Source: a virus. From it: 29,358 nt of DNA. The position numbers were made by a program, and so were the translations under genes. The notes beneath the pieces are model-generated. The model saw only the letters and a program-made list of their open reading frames with translations. It was not told the origin of the DNA and did no database searches. Below are positions 22,098 through 29,358 of this stretch, in pieces. Position 1 is the first letter of the stretch, and the number at the start of each line of letters is the position of its first letter. Where the stretch lies: positions 1 to 29,358 of the IMG/VR virus record IMGVR_UViG_3300020404_001543. The stretch is one strand, 5' to 3'.

Positions 22098-24760
22098 TGC
22101 CATACGTTGACGCATTTTTTGATAGAGATGCAGACATTATACGTGCAGTTGAGCGCCGTGATGGCAAACGCCATTATCAAGAATATCAAGCAAAATATAC
22201 ATTTTATTATGAAGATCCAAAAGGCAAATACAAAAGCATATATGATGATCCACTAACTAGAATTGTATGCAAAAATACAAAAGACTTTCGCAAAGAACTT
22301 GCTATAAACAAAGGCAAGAAAATGTTTGAAAGTGATGTGAATCCAATATTTCAATGCTTGAGTGAACATTATCTTAATCAAGATGCTCCAAAACTTAATG
22401 TTGCATTTTTTGACATCGAGACTGACTTTGATCCAGAGCGTGGCTTTGCTGATCCAAGCGATCCTTTTATGCCAATTACTGCTATTACTGTGCATTTACA
22501 ATGGTTAGATGCATTGGTAACATTTGCATTGCCGCCAAAGACACTTACTATGGAAGAAGCACAAGCAGAATGTGCAGATTTTGACAACACATACTTGTAT
22601 GCAAATGAAGGAGATATGCTTGAAGCATTCCTTGATATAATAGAAGATGCAGATATTATAAGTGGTTGGAACAGTGAAGGGTATGATATTCCTTACACTG
22701 TAAATCGTGTTTCTCGTGTGTTGAGCAAAGATGATACTAGACGTTTTTGCTTGTGGAGACAACTGCCAAAGCGTAGAGAGTTTGAAAAGTATGGCAAAAC
22801 TGCTGAAACGTTTGATACTATCGGTCGTGTGCATATGGATTATCTTGAACTGTATCGTAAGTATACATATGAAGAACGCCACACATACAGACTAGATGCT
22901 ATTGGTGAAATGGAAGTTGGTGAAAACAAGACTGTGTATGAAGGCACACTTGATCAGCTTTACAACAACGATTTTAAAAAGTTTATCGAATACAATAGAC
23001 AAGACGTTGCACTATTAGATAAAATCGATAAAAAGTTACGCTTTATTGATCTTGCAAATGAAATTGCACATGACAATACTGTGCTACTACAAACAACAAT
23101 GGGTGCGGTAGCTGTTACAGAACAAGCTATTATCAATGAAACACACAATAGAGGATTTATTGCGCCAAATAGAAAAGAACACGAAGGTGGCACAGCGGCT
23201 GCTGGTGCATATGTTGCGTTTCCGAAAAAAGGTGTGCATGAATGGATTGGATCAATGGACTTGAACAGTCTATATCCAAGTGTGATTCGTGCAATGAATA
23301 TGGCGCCTGAAACTATTGTTGGTCAAATAAGGCCTGATCTTACAGATGAGATGTTGCACAATGCTACAACACTTGAAAAGAAATCATTTGCTGCTGCTTG
23401 GGAAGGTCGTTTTGGCACACTTGAATATGAAGCAGTAATGGATGAACGTAAAGACATTTCGTTAACATTAGATTTGGAAGACGGCACTAGTCATGTGCTT
23501 AGTGGTGCAGAAATATATAAGTTAATTTTTGACAGTCAACAACCTTGGATGCTGAGTGCAAATGGAACTATATTTACATATGAAAAAGAAGGTATTGTTC
23601 CTGGTTTGTTAAAACGTTGGTATGCAGAGAGAAAAGAATTACAAGCAAAAATGCGCAAAGCAATCGCAGCAAACAATGATACAGAAATAGCATTTTGGGA
23701 CAAAAGACAACTTGTTAAAAAGATTAACTTGAACAGTTTGTATGGTGCTATTCTTAATCCAGGTTGTAGATTCTTTGATAAACGTATTGGACAGTCAACT
23801 ACACTTACTGGCAGACAAATTGCAAAACATATGAGTGCCGAAGTTAACAAAATTATCACAGGAGAATATGATCACGTAGGAAAAGCAATTATATATGGTG
23901 ACACAGACTCTGTTTACTTTAGTGCATATCCAGTATTACAAGAAGAAATCAAACAAGGTCAAGTTCCTTGGGGCAAAGACAATGTAATTACACTATATGA
24001 TCAAATTTGCAACCAAGCAAACACTACATTTCCAGACTTTATGATGCAAGCATTTCATTGTCCAAAAACAAGAAGTGATGTTATTGCGGCAGCAAGAGAA
24101 GTTGTTGCAGATACAGGCTTGTATATTACAAAAAAACGATATGCAGTGCGAGTGTATGATTTAGAAGGTGATAGAAAAGACAATGACGGTGCATTAGGTA
24201 AAGTAAAAGCAATGGGCTTAGACTTGAAACGTAGTGATACTCCAGTGTTTATGCAAAACTATTTGAAAACTTTGCTTGATATGGTATTACAACTAAAAGA
24301 CGAAAAAGAACTGTTAGAAAGTATTACAGAGTTTCGACGTGAATTTAAAGAACGTCCAGGATTTGAAAAAGGTTCACCAAAACGTGCAAACAAGATTGGG
24401 CACTATCAGCGTCTTGAAGAAAAACAAGGCAAAGCAAACATGCCCGGACATGTAAGAGCAAGCATCAACTGGAATACACTTAAACGTATGAATGGCGATA
24501 AGTATTCGCAAGAGATTGTTGATGGTATGAAAGTTATTGTATGTAAACTAAAACAGAATCCACTAGGCTACACAAGTGTTGCGTATCCTACAGATCAATT
24601 ACGTCTGCCGGATTGGTTTAAAGAACTGCCGTTTGATGGTGATGCAATGGAAGAAGTAATTATTGACAATAAATTAGGAAACCTAATTGGTGTGCTAAAT
24701 TATGATCTAGAAAGCACAAAACAAAAAACAACATTTAGTAATTTATTTGAATGGGATTAA
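22097..24760 (+). CDS. 43: T4-like family B DNA polymerase (gp43)
   Basis: The replicative polymerase of the phage, with 3'-5' proofreading. At 887 residues it is close to T4 gp43 (898). Visible motifs in order: exonuclease I FFDIETDFD with D106/E108; motif A DLNSLYPSVIR from D388; motif B KKINLNSLYGAI from K541; motif C YGDTDSVYF with D602 and D604. All catalytic residues expected are present. The C-terminus ends NLFEWD; T4 gp43 also ends in an aromatic/acidic tail that contacts the clamp gp45. AAGGAGG precedes the ATG. The clamp gene lies about 3 kb downstream, beyond the sugar-nucleotide module. Confidence 0.98.
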   Translation: MPYVDAFFDRDADIIRAVERRDGKRHYQEYQAKYTFYYEDPKGKYKSIYDDPLTRIVCKNTKDFRKELAINKGKKMFESDVNPIFQCLSEHYLNQDAPKLNVAFFDIETDFDPERGFADPSDPFMPITAITVHLQWLDALVTFALPPKTLTMEEAQAECADFDNTYLYANEGDMLEAFLDIIEDADIISGWNSEGYDIPYTVNRVSRVLSKDDTRRFCLWRQLPKRREFEKYGKTAETFDTIGRVHMDYLELYRKYTYEERHTYRLDAIGEMEVGENKTVYEGTLDQLYNNDFKKFIEYNRQDVALLDKIDKKLRFIDLANEIAHDNTVLLQTTMGAVAVTEQAIINETHNRGFIAPNRKEHEGGTAAAGAYVAFPKKGVHEWIGSMDLNSLYPSVIRAMNMAPETIVGQIRPDLTDEMLHNATTLEKKSFAAAWEGRFGTLEYEAVMDERKDISLTLDLEDGTSHVLSGAEIYKLIFDSQQPWMLSANGTIFTYEKEGIVPGLLKRWYAERKELQAKMRKAIAANNDTEIAFWDKRQLVKKINLNSLYGAILNPGCRFFDKRIGQSTTLTGRQIAKHMSAEVNKIITGEYDHVGKAIIYGDTDSVYFSAYPVLQEEIKQGQVPWGKDNVITLYDQICNQANTTFPDFMMQAFHCPKTRSDVIAAAREVVADTGLYITKKRYAVRVYDLEGDRKDNDGALGKVKAMGLDLKRSDTPVFMQNYLKTLLDMVLQLKDEKELLESITEFRREFKERPGFEKGSPKRANKIGHYQRLEEKQGKANMPGHVRASINWNTLKRMNGDKYSQEIVDGMKVIVCKLKQNPLGYTSVAYPTDQLRLPDWFKELPFDGDAMEEVIIDNKLGNLIGVLNYDLESTKQKTTFSNLFEWD

Positions 24761-24761
24761 T

Positions 24762-25046
24762 ATGGAACGAATCAAAGGCTTCGAAGAACGTATTATTTAC
24801 ATAGATGGCGATAGTGTTGCGTGTAGTGGTGACAACAATGACCACCCAAAAGTTTATCTTAGAATACCTCATGACGGACATTATGTAGTATGTGGATATT
24901 GCGATATAAAATATGCAAGGAAAGATCCTGATATACCAGAACAAAAAGTTTCAAAAGAAAAAGCCAAAGAATACGGTGGTCCAAAAGAGGCTGAACCAAC
25001 AAGATACGGAACTTGGGAATATAAAGGAAGAGAGATAGACTTTTGA
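24762..25046 (+). CDS. Zinc-finger CHCC (NDUFS6-type) protein
   Basis: The 94-residue protein carries C21, H28, C44 and C47 spaced C-x6-H-x15-C-x2-C, with HPKVYLRIPHDGHYVVCGYC, the signature of the zf-CHCC family. Members include the NDUFS6-like subunit of respiratory complex I and small zinc proteins common in alphaproteobacteria. Its job in a phage is unknown. The ATG at 24762 is chosen over an in-frame TTG at 24747 because it starts right after the gp43 stop. The C-terminus (EAEPTRYGTWEYKGREIDF) is polar. It overlaps the next gene (TTGA). Confidence 0.85.
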   Translation: MERIKGFEERIIYIDGDSVACSGDNNDHPKVYLRIPHDGHYVVCGYCDIKYARKDPDIPEQKVSKEKAKEYGGPKEAEPTRYGTWEYKGREIDF

Positions 25047-25537
25047 AAATTGCAATTACTGGACACACTAAAGGTATTGGAAAAGCTGTATTTGAAAAAA
25101 ATAGTAATGCAAAAGGCTTTAGCCTAACAAGTGGATATGACATAAAAAATAGTGTTGATAGAAACAATATAGTAGATCAAATACAAGATTGTGATGTTTT
25201 TATTAACAATGCGTTTGATAATTACGCACAATGTAACATGTTATTTGATATTTGGAAGTCTTGGAAAGATACAAATAAAATCATTATATCAATTGGCAGC
25301 GATGTAACCAAATACACTATGTCAACAAAACGTCTTGAAATTTTGGATTACTATAATTATAAATTAACTCTAAAAGATCTACATGAAAGGTTGCAAAATC
25401 TAAATACAAGTGTTAATATGAAATATATAAGTTTTGGTTATGTTGCTACAGAAAAATCTATACAAATGAATATACCAGAAAACATGATGATTTCAGTAGA
25501 CGAAGCAGTTGAAAAAATAATGGAGTTATGTAAATGA
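25043..25537 (+). CDS. Short-chain dehydrogenase-like Rossmann protein
   Basis: The 164-residue protein shows the SDR landmarks: TGHTKGIG at residues 6-13 (nucleotide-binding TGxxxGxG), NNAF at 55-58 (where NNAG is usual) and Y103-xxx-K107 (catalytic YxxxK), with S83/S86 upstream. It is much shorter than standard SDRs (about 250), so the substrate-binding part is reduced. It begins with TTG overlapping the upstream stop, with GGAAGAGAG ahead. It is in the sugar-nucleotide gene run, suggesting a role in modifying nucleotide sugars; the reaction is unknown. Confidence 0.8.
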   Translation: MKIAITGHTKGIGKAVFEKNSNAKGFSLTSGYDIKNSVDRNNIVDQIQDCDVFINNAFDNYAQCNMLFDIWKSWKDTNKIIISIGSDVTKYTMSTKRLEILDYYNYKLTLKDLHERLQNLNTSVNMKYISFGYVATEKSIQMNIPENMMISVDEAVEKIMELCK

Positions 25538-25941
25538 AAGTAGGATTTACATGTTCAACATTTGATTTATTACATGCAGGGCATGTGCAAATGTTACGTG
25601 AAGCAAAAGAACAATGTGATTATTTAATTTGTGCATTGCAAATGGATCCTAGTGTTGATAGAGCAGAAAAAAATGCTCCTGTGCAAACCATTGTAGAGCG
25701 TTATACACAACTAAAAGGTGTAAAATATGTAGATGAGATTATACCATATGGCACCGAAAAAGACCTAGAAGATATATTGACAATGTATCATATAGATGTT
25801 AGAATACTAGGAGAAGAATACAGAGACAAAGACTTTACTGGTAAGGATATTTGCCGAAAACGTGAAATTGATTTGTATTTTAACAAACGTGATCATAGGT
25901 TCAGCACAAGTGATCTAAGAAGAAGAGTATGCGAAGTATGA
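25534..25941 (+). CDS. Cytidylyltransferase (TagD/RfaE-like)
   Basis: This family transfers a nucleotidyl group from CTP or ATP to phosphorylated alcohols or sugars. The 135-residue protein has the catalytic HAGH at residues 14-17 within FDLLHAGHVQML and a C-terminal RFSTSDLRRR resembling the ISTT.I.R motif. Length matches TagD-type enzymes (about 130). It overlaps both neighbours by 4 bases. Glycerol-3-phosphate cytidylyltransferase or a sugar-1-phosphate nucleotidyltransferase are both possible; the substrate cannot be read from sequence. It fits with the phosphomannomutase-like and dehydrogenase genes beside it. Confidence 0.88.
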   Translation: MKVGFTCSTFDLLHAGHVQMLREAKEQCDYLICALQMDPSVDRAEKNAPVQTIVERYTQLKGVKYVDEIIPYGTEKDLEDILTMYHIDVRILGEEYRDKDFTGKDICRKREIDLYFNKRDHRFSTSDLRRRVCEV

Positions 25942-26102
25942 TTTGGACTTTATGGATAATAAGTTCTATTACTGGACTAGAAGAACCTAAATATACCATG
26001 TATGGAAACTATGAAAAAGCAATAGAATGTTATCAAGCATGGTATGAAGTAACAATTAATTTTACTGAAGGGGAGGTAGCATACTGTGGAACAAGCACAT
26101 AA
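25938..26102 (+). CDS. Small hypothetical protein, 54 residues
   Basis: It begins ATGA over the stop of the cytidylyltransferase gene (MIWTLWIISSITGLEEPKY) and ends by overlapping the GTG start of the next gene by 17 bases. The sequence is Trp/Tyr-rich with two Cys. A pattern of NYEKAIECYQAWYE resembles the short domain seen in marine phage proteins of unknown role. It exactly fills the space between two convincing genes, so it is probably real. Confidence 0.55.
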   Translation: MIWTLWIISSITGLEEPKYTMYGNYEKAIECYQAWYEVTINFTEGEVAYCGTST

Positions 26103-26808
26103 ATTTATATTTGATGTAGATGGCACATTGACGCCTAGTAGAGGTAAAATAGATTTAGAATTTAAGACATTTTTCGACACATTTTGCAAGTTAAACGATG
26201 TATATCTTGTAACAGGATCCGATAGAGATAAAACTATTGAACAAATAAGCGAAGAAACTTATAATCTTTGTCAGCGTGTGTATAATTGTTCTGGAAACGA
26301 TGTATATGAAAAAGATCAACATATTCGTTCTGCACAATTTTGGCCAAGTAAAGAATTATGCAAATTTATGCATAGTTGGCTCAACACTAGCAGTTTTCCT
26401 CTACGCACAGGTAATCATATCGAACAACGAACAGGCACTCTTAACTTTAGTATAATTGGACGTAATTGCACATTAGGTGAACGTATGTTATATGTTAAAC
26501 ATGACTTAGCAAATAGAGAAAGAGAAAGTATTGCGTTTCAAATTAATTTAGATTTTCCTGAAGTTTCTGCAACAGTAGGTGGCGAAACAGGTATAGACAT
26601 ATATAAAAAAGGTGCTGACAAAAGCCAAATATTAAGTGACTTTGAATCTACAGACAAGATATACTTCTTTGGCGACAAATGCGAACAAGGTGGTAATGAC
26701 TTTCCAATAGCACAAAGATTAGACACAAAAAAAGTATGTAATGTTAAAGATTGGAAAGATACATATGAACGTTTACAATATTTTCAAGAGGCAAAGTTAG
26801 CAGCATGA
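26086..26808 (+). CDS. HAD-family phosphomannomutase-like enzyme (eukaryotic PMM type)
   Basis: Phosphomannomutase interconverts mannose-6-P and mannose-1-P, feeding GDP-mannose. The 240-residue protein has DVDGTLTPSR with nucleophile D10 and acid/base D12, and further motifs like those of eukaryotic PMM: VTGSDRDKTIEQI, NFSIIGRNCTLGER, GGETGIDIYKKGADKSQIL and FFGDKCEQGGND. These indicate the HAD type IIB PMM subgroup rather than the bacterial alpha-phosphohexomutase family. The start is GTG, chosen because GGGGAGG lies 9 bases upstream. The enzyme overlaps the next gene by 4 bases. Length is near the PMM norm (about 245). Confidence 0.88.
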   Translation: MEQAHKFIFDVDGTLTPSRGKIDLEFKTFFDTFCKLNDVYLVTGSDRDKTIEQISEETYNLCQRVYNCSGNDVYEKDQHIRSAQFWPSKELCKFMHSWLNTSSFPLRTGNHIEQRTGTLNFSIIGRNCTLGERMLYVKHDLANRERESIAFQINLDFPEVSATVGGETGIDIYKKGADKSQILSDFESTDKIYFFGDKCEQGGNDFPIAQRLDTKKVCNVKDWKDTYERLQYFQEAKLAA

Positions 26809-27566
26809 TTATAGCAGGTTATGGCTTCGTAGGCAAGGCGCACGAGCTATTATTTAAAAATCATAGACGTGAAATTCAAATATATGATCCGCCTAAAGGT
26901 ATGGAAGCAGACTTACAAAATACAAGTGCAGTTATTGTTTGTGTTGCTACACCTCAAGCAGATGACGGAACTTGTGATATGAGTGCAGTTTATGATGTTG
27001 TATCAAAAATACCCGATCACACACCAATAATGATCAAAAGCACAATAAGTTTAGATGGTTGGAACAATCTAAGAAAAAAGTTTTCTAATCATACACTTTG
27101 TTTTAGTCCTGAATTTTTGAGAGCTGCAAACTTTATGAATGATGTAAAAGATCTTGATAATGTTATACTAAGCGGTGACACAGATTATTGGCGTGATCAA
27201 TACAGTTATAATTGGCCTAGAATAAAATTAGTTATTGTAGAGCCAGAAGAAGCTATTGCTATCAAATATTTTAGAAATGCTTTTTTAGCCACTAAAGTAA
27301 GTTTCTTTAATGAAATTTTTGATTTTTGTGAAGCACACAATATAGATTTCAAGCAAGTTAGGGCCGGAGTAGCAGACGATAAGCGCATAGGTGATAGTCA
27401 TACTTATGTATGGCCAGAAGATAACATAAGAGGATGGGGTGGATTTTGTTTTCCAAAAGACACTAGTGCGTTATTAAAAATGGCAGCAGAAAAAAATATT
27501 AATCTAAATACACTATCAGCAGCAGTGTATTACAACACTAAAATAAAACTTGACAATGACAAATAA
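26805..27566 (+). CDS. Nucleotide-sugar 6-dehydrogenase, short form
   Basis: The 253-residue protein resembles UDP-glucose/GDP-mannose dehydrogenases, which oxidise a nucleotide hexose to a uronic acid with two NAD+. It has the N-terminal Rossmann GYGFVGKA, VATPQADDGTCD, FSPEFLRAANF, and the catalytic Cys motif GGFCFPKDT. It ends at the central domain and lacks the C-terminal UDP-binding domain of the ~430-residue family, so it is either a natural short form or truncated. Upstream phosphomannomutase suggests GDP-mannose as substrate, giving GDP-mannuronate, but UDP-glucose is not excluded. The 3' end contains the -35 of the gp45 promoter. Confidence 0.85.
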   Translation: MIIAGYGFVGKAHELLFKNHRREIQIYDPPKGMEADLQNTSAVIVCVATPQADDGTCDMSAVYDVVSKIPDHTPIMIKSTISLDGWNNLRKKFSNHTLCFSPEFLRAANFMNDVKDLDNVILSGDTDYWRDQYSYNWPRIKLVIVEPEEAIAIKYFRNAFLATKVSFFNEIFDFCEAHNIDFKQVRAGVADDKRIGDSHTYVWPEDNIRGWGGFCFPKDTSALLKMAAEKNINLNTLSAAVYYNTKIKLDNDK

Positions 27567-27578
27567 AGGCAGTATAAT
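27550..27578 (+). promoter_or_regulatory. Perfect consensus sigma-70 promoter for the clamp gene
   Basis: TTGACA (27550-27555) and TATAAT (27573-27578) are both perfect and exactly 17 bases apart. The -35 lies within the dehydrogenase gene. The predicted start near 27585 leaves a leader of only about 12 bases, with AGGAG (27586-27590) at its very 5' end before the ATG at 27597. This is expected to be a strong early promoter for host RNA polymerase, separate from the polymerase transcript. Confidence 0.95.
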
Positions 27579-27596
27579 ACTACATAGGAGAAAAAC

Positions 27597-28325
27597 ATGA
27601 AAGATATTCTACAAGACATTGTATCGCATACACATTCTTTAGGCTTTATTACAACACTTAAAGTTACAGCCGAAGCTGACACACAGATTGAAAGTATGGC
27701 AGATGACAGAAGTGTTATAATGAGTGCAACAACACATTCACCAGTTGGCGAATTTTCTGGTGTGTTTGGTATGCCCGACTTAGGCAAACTTGCATATCAT
27801 TTGAAGAATCCAGAATACAAGGAAGACGCAAAGATTGATGTTGTAACTGATGAGCGTAACGGAGAAGTTATGCCAACACATATCCACTTTGAAAACAGAA
27901 GTGGTGATTTTGAAAATGATTATCGCTTTATGAACAAAGCAATCATTGAAGAAAAACTAAAAAGCGTAACATTCAAAGGCAGTGGCTGGAATGTTGAACT
28001 TGAGCCAAATATTGCAAGTATTGAGCGTATGAAACTTATGGCTGGCGCACACAGTGAAGAAACTGTGTTCAATGTAAAAACAGAAGATGGCAACTTGAAC
28101 TTCTATTTTGGTGATTTAAATACACATGCAGGTTCATTTACATTTATGCATGGTATTGAAGGCAAACTTACACATACTTGGGCATGGCCAGTTGCACAAA
28201 CTATAGCTATTTTAAGTCTTGCTGGTGACAAAACAATGAGTATTACTGATCAAGGTGCTATGATGATTAGCGTAGACAGTGGTATGGCAAAATATGATTA
28301 TATCTTACCGGCGCAACAAAAGTAA
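27597..28325 (+). CDS. 45: T4-like sliding clamp (gp45)
   Basis: The trimeric clamp keeps gp43 on DNA and in T4 also activates late promoters. The 242-residue protein (T4 gp45: 228) shows the expected duplicated-domain pattern: MSATTHSPVGEFSGVFGMPD in the first half, EKLKSVTFKGSGWNVELEPN and YFGDLNTHAGSFTF in the second. The match is by overall sequence pattern, since clamps lack catalytic motifs. It has its own perfect sigma-70 promoter and good ribosome-binding site. Its stop overlaps the PsiE-like gene. Because nATAAATA promoters exist here, the clamp may also couple replication to late transcription as in T4. Confidence 0.92.
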   Translation: MKDILQDIVSHTHSLGFITTLKVTAEADTQIESMADDRSVIMSATTHSPVGEFSGVFGMPDLGKLAYHLKNPEYKEDAKIDVVTDERNGEVMPTHIHFENRSGDFENDYRFMNKAIIEEKLKSVTFKGSGWNVELEPNIASIERMKLMAGAHSEETVFNVKTEDGNLNFYFGDLNTHAGSFTFMHGIEGKLTHTWAWPVAQTIAILSLAGDKTMSITDQGAMMISVDSGMAKYDYILPAQQK

Positions 28326-28726
28326 TGTTTGAAAATAATAGATTACACTGGACTACAGTTATGACAGAGAAAGGTATGCTTGCTATAATAGGCATACTTA
28401 CTGTTATTGCGGCTGGTTTGGATGTGTATGATATGGTTTTGAATCTCAAGATAGAGCTTGCAGATTTATTTTTGCTGTTTATATACACTGAGATTGTAGG
28501 AATGGTTGGCGCATATTTTATCAGCAATAGAATACCTGTAACATTGCCTATAATAATTGCAATGACAGCATTGTGTAGGTTAATTGTGCTACACAGCAAA
28601 GATGCAAGTCCTTGGGTGCTAGTTGCCGAAGCAGGTGCAATTTTGATTCTTGCAGGAGCTGCATATGTAATGAGCCAAAAAGATAAACTTAGTTTAGAAA
28701 AGAAAGCAATTAGAGATGCTAAATGA
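28325..28726 (+). CDS. psiE: PsiE-like membrane protein
   Basis: The 133-residue protein has four likely membrane helices (about 16-34, 42-64, 70-87, 96-115) and the motif ELADLFLLFIYTEIVGMVG followed by RIPVTLPIIIAMTALCRLIV, typical of the PsiE (phosphate-starvation-inducible E) family. The biochemical role of PsiE is unknown. With phoH in the same genome it adds a second phosphate-stress-linked family. It overlaps the clamp gene by one base and the next small membrane gene by 11 bases. Confidence 0.82.
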   Translation: MFENNRLHWTTVMTEKGMLAIIGILTVIAAGLDVYDMVLNLKIELADLFLLFIYTEIVGMVGAYFISNRIPVTLPIIIAMTALCRLIVLHSKDASPWVLVAEAGAILILAGAAYVMSQKDKLSLEKKAIRDAK

Positions 28727-28928
28727 TGTAGTTAAATGGATACTTGGCGGTAGTAGTATAACTTTAGCCATTGTATATACACTAGGACATATGATGATAG
28801 CAATCGCATGTGTAATGATTATAACAGGAGCAAGTATACAACTTGCTACAATAGATGCAATAGTAGAACCTTTAATCAATGGTGTTTGGTTTTATGTGTT
28901 ACATGAAACATGGAAGAAATTTCAATGA
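28716..28928 (+). CDS. DUF2061-like small membrane protein
   Basis: The 70-residue protein has two membrane helices (about 13-33 and 33-56 with a short turn) and ends FYVLHETWKKFQ. The pattern of helix, ASIQLATIDAIVEPLINGVW and an aromatic HExxW end resembles DUF2061 membrane proteins of unknown function. It is overlapped by its upstream and downstream neighbours (11 and 4 bases). It probably is expressed with the PsiE-like gene; a joint membrane function is possible but not shown. Confidence 0.7.
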   Translation: MLNDVVKWILGGSSITLAIVYTLGHMMIAIACVMIITGASIQLATIDAIVEPLINGVWFYVLHETWKKFQ

Positions 28929-29358
28929 AGGTCAACTTAACTGAAACGCAAAATGATTATGCAGTATTTTTGCCAAGTATTAGTGGCTTTTATGCTACAT
29001 TTATAGGCAAACAACGTTTTGGTGAGTATGTTGATTACAATCGTGTGCCTGCTGGATTGAATGGTGTAGAAGGACTAAACTTTTTGAATCCTGATAAAGG
29101 AGCATTTCACTACAAGTGGGCTTTGTATTCTGCAGGACATGCAGACTTGGATGTAAACAAACACGTAGAAAAAGAAGATATGTTACGCAACCGCGATAGA
29201 GAAAATAGTTGGTTGCTTGGTGACTCGGGTGGTTTCCAAATTGCTAAAGGCTTGTGGGAAGGTGATTGGACAAATCCTAATTGTCCAAAAGCACAAAAGA
29301 AACGTGAACTTGTTGTTAACTGGATGGAAGAATATATGGACTATGGAATGATGTTGGA
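28925..29358 (+). CDS. TGT-like protein with DSGGFQ motif (5' part)
   Basis: The gene runs off the window; 144 residues are visible from MKVNLTETQNDYAVFLPSIS. The motif LGDSGGFQI at residues 98-106 matches the active-site region of tRNA-guanine transglycosylases (DSGGFQV), where the Asp is catalytic. The remainder (FLNPDKGAFHYKWALYSAGH) does not obviously match typical TGT, and I recall the same N-terminus in T4-like cyanophages. It could be a TGT-fold base-exchange enzyme acting on tRNA or DNA (DpdA-like), or share only the motif. The start overlaps the upstream gene by 4 bases (ATGA). Confidence 0.75.
   Translation, partial: MKVNLTETQNDYAVFLPSISGFYATFIGKQRFGEYVDYNRVPAGLNGVEGLNFLNPDKGAFHYKWALYSAGHADLDVNKHVEKEDMLRNRDRENSWLLGDSGGFQIAKGLWEGDWTNPNCPKAQKKRELVVNWMEEYMDYGMML

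Noticed and set aside
26805-27566. Frameshifted or pseudogene dehydrogenase because of the missing C-terminal domain
   Set aside because: The downstream sequence leads at once into the gp45 promoter and gene with no remnant of the missing domain, and the catalytic Cys motif is intact, so a natural short form is more likely.
1-29358. tRNA genes, CRISPR arrays, insertion sequences, integrase or attachment sites
   Set aside because: Gaps are too short and lack cloverleaf-like arms; no regularly spaced repeats, transposase, recombinase or terminal inverted repeats were recognised.

Overview
The window is a densely packed, AT-rich stretch of a T4-like (contractile-tailed) bacteriophage genome, most likely an uncultured marine one. 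The main evidence is a T4-type family B DNA polymerase (gp43-like), a T4-type sliding clamp (gp45-like), a DsbA-like small DNA-binding protein, ThyX, PhoH, and many small genes of the kind carried by marine T4-like phages of cyanobacteria and SAR11. No photosynthesis genes are seen. The low GC and the alphaproteobacterial-type genes (zinc-finger CHCC protein, DUF6356-like protein) fit a Pelagibacter-like or other alphaproteobacterial host better than a cyanobacterium; the host is an inference. Almost every gene is on the + strand and neighbours commonly overlap by 1-30 bases; phoH is the only convincing minus-strand gene. No tRNA, CRISPR array or insertion sequence was recognised, and no gene-free stretch exceeds about 160 bases.

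Layout. (1) 1-1427: small membrane and hypothetical genes, thymidylate synthase thyX, and a conserved hypothetical. (2) 1428-2303: phoH on the minus strand, with a palindrome-rich leader. (3) 2304-3726: two conserved proteins of unknown (possibly virion) function and a tiny Cys-rich protein. (4) 3723-6294: a lysis cassette with a GH19-like endolysin carrying a peptidoglycan-binding domain, small membrane proteins (holin candidates, one with an EF-hand), and embedded i-spanin/o-spanin genes. (5) 6338-9882: a protein-homeostasis trio: a DnaJ/CbpA-like co-chaperone, peptide deformylase and a ClpA-like unfoldase. (6) 9863-19386: one unknown gene, then probable virion-associated genes. Five of the latter begin with a similar basic-hydrophobic-acidic motif containing [I/L]-x-E, reminiscent of T4 capsid-targeting/gp21 cleavage sequences; one resembles an ADP-ribosyltransferase. 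A 21-residue metallothionein-like gene lies inside this block. (7) 19386-21797: a radical SAM enzyme with extra cysteines, two small partners and a conserved marine-phage protein. (8) 21831-24760: dsbA-like gene and DNA polymerase. (9) 24762-27566: zinc-finger protein and a sugar-nucleotide module (SDR-like, cytidylyltransferase, phosphomannomutase-like, nucleotide-sugar dehydrogenase). (10) 27597-end: sliding clamp, PsiE-like and DUF2061-like membrane proteins, and the 5' part of a gene with the DSGGFQ motif of tRNA-guanine transglycosylases.

Regulation is readable. Two consensus sigma-70 promoters with exactly 17-base spacers lie in front of the dsbA-like/polymerase genes and the clamp gene, as expected for early or middle genes read by host RNA polymerase. 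Four copies of an nATAAATA motif, close to the T4 late promoter TATAAATA, lie 20-29 bases before the first gene of blocks that look like lysis or virion genes.

The most interesting material is the 12.9-19.4 kb cluster: recurring N-terminal motifs, short basic and often Cys-containing C-terminal modules, an ART-like protein and a metallothionein-like peptide together suggest a set of proteins packaged in the capsid and perhaps delivered with the DNA. This is a hypothesis, not shown by sequence alone.
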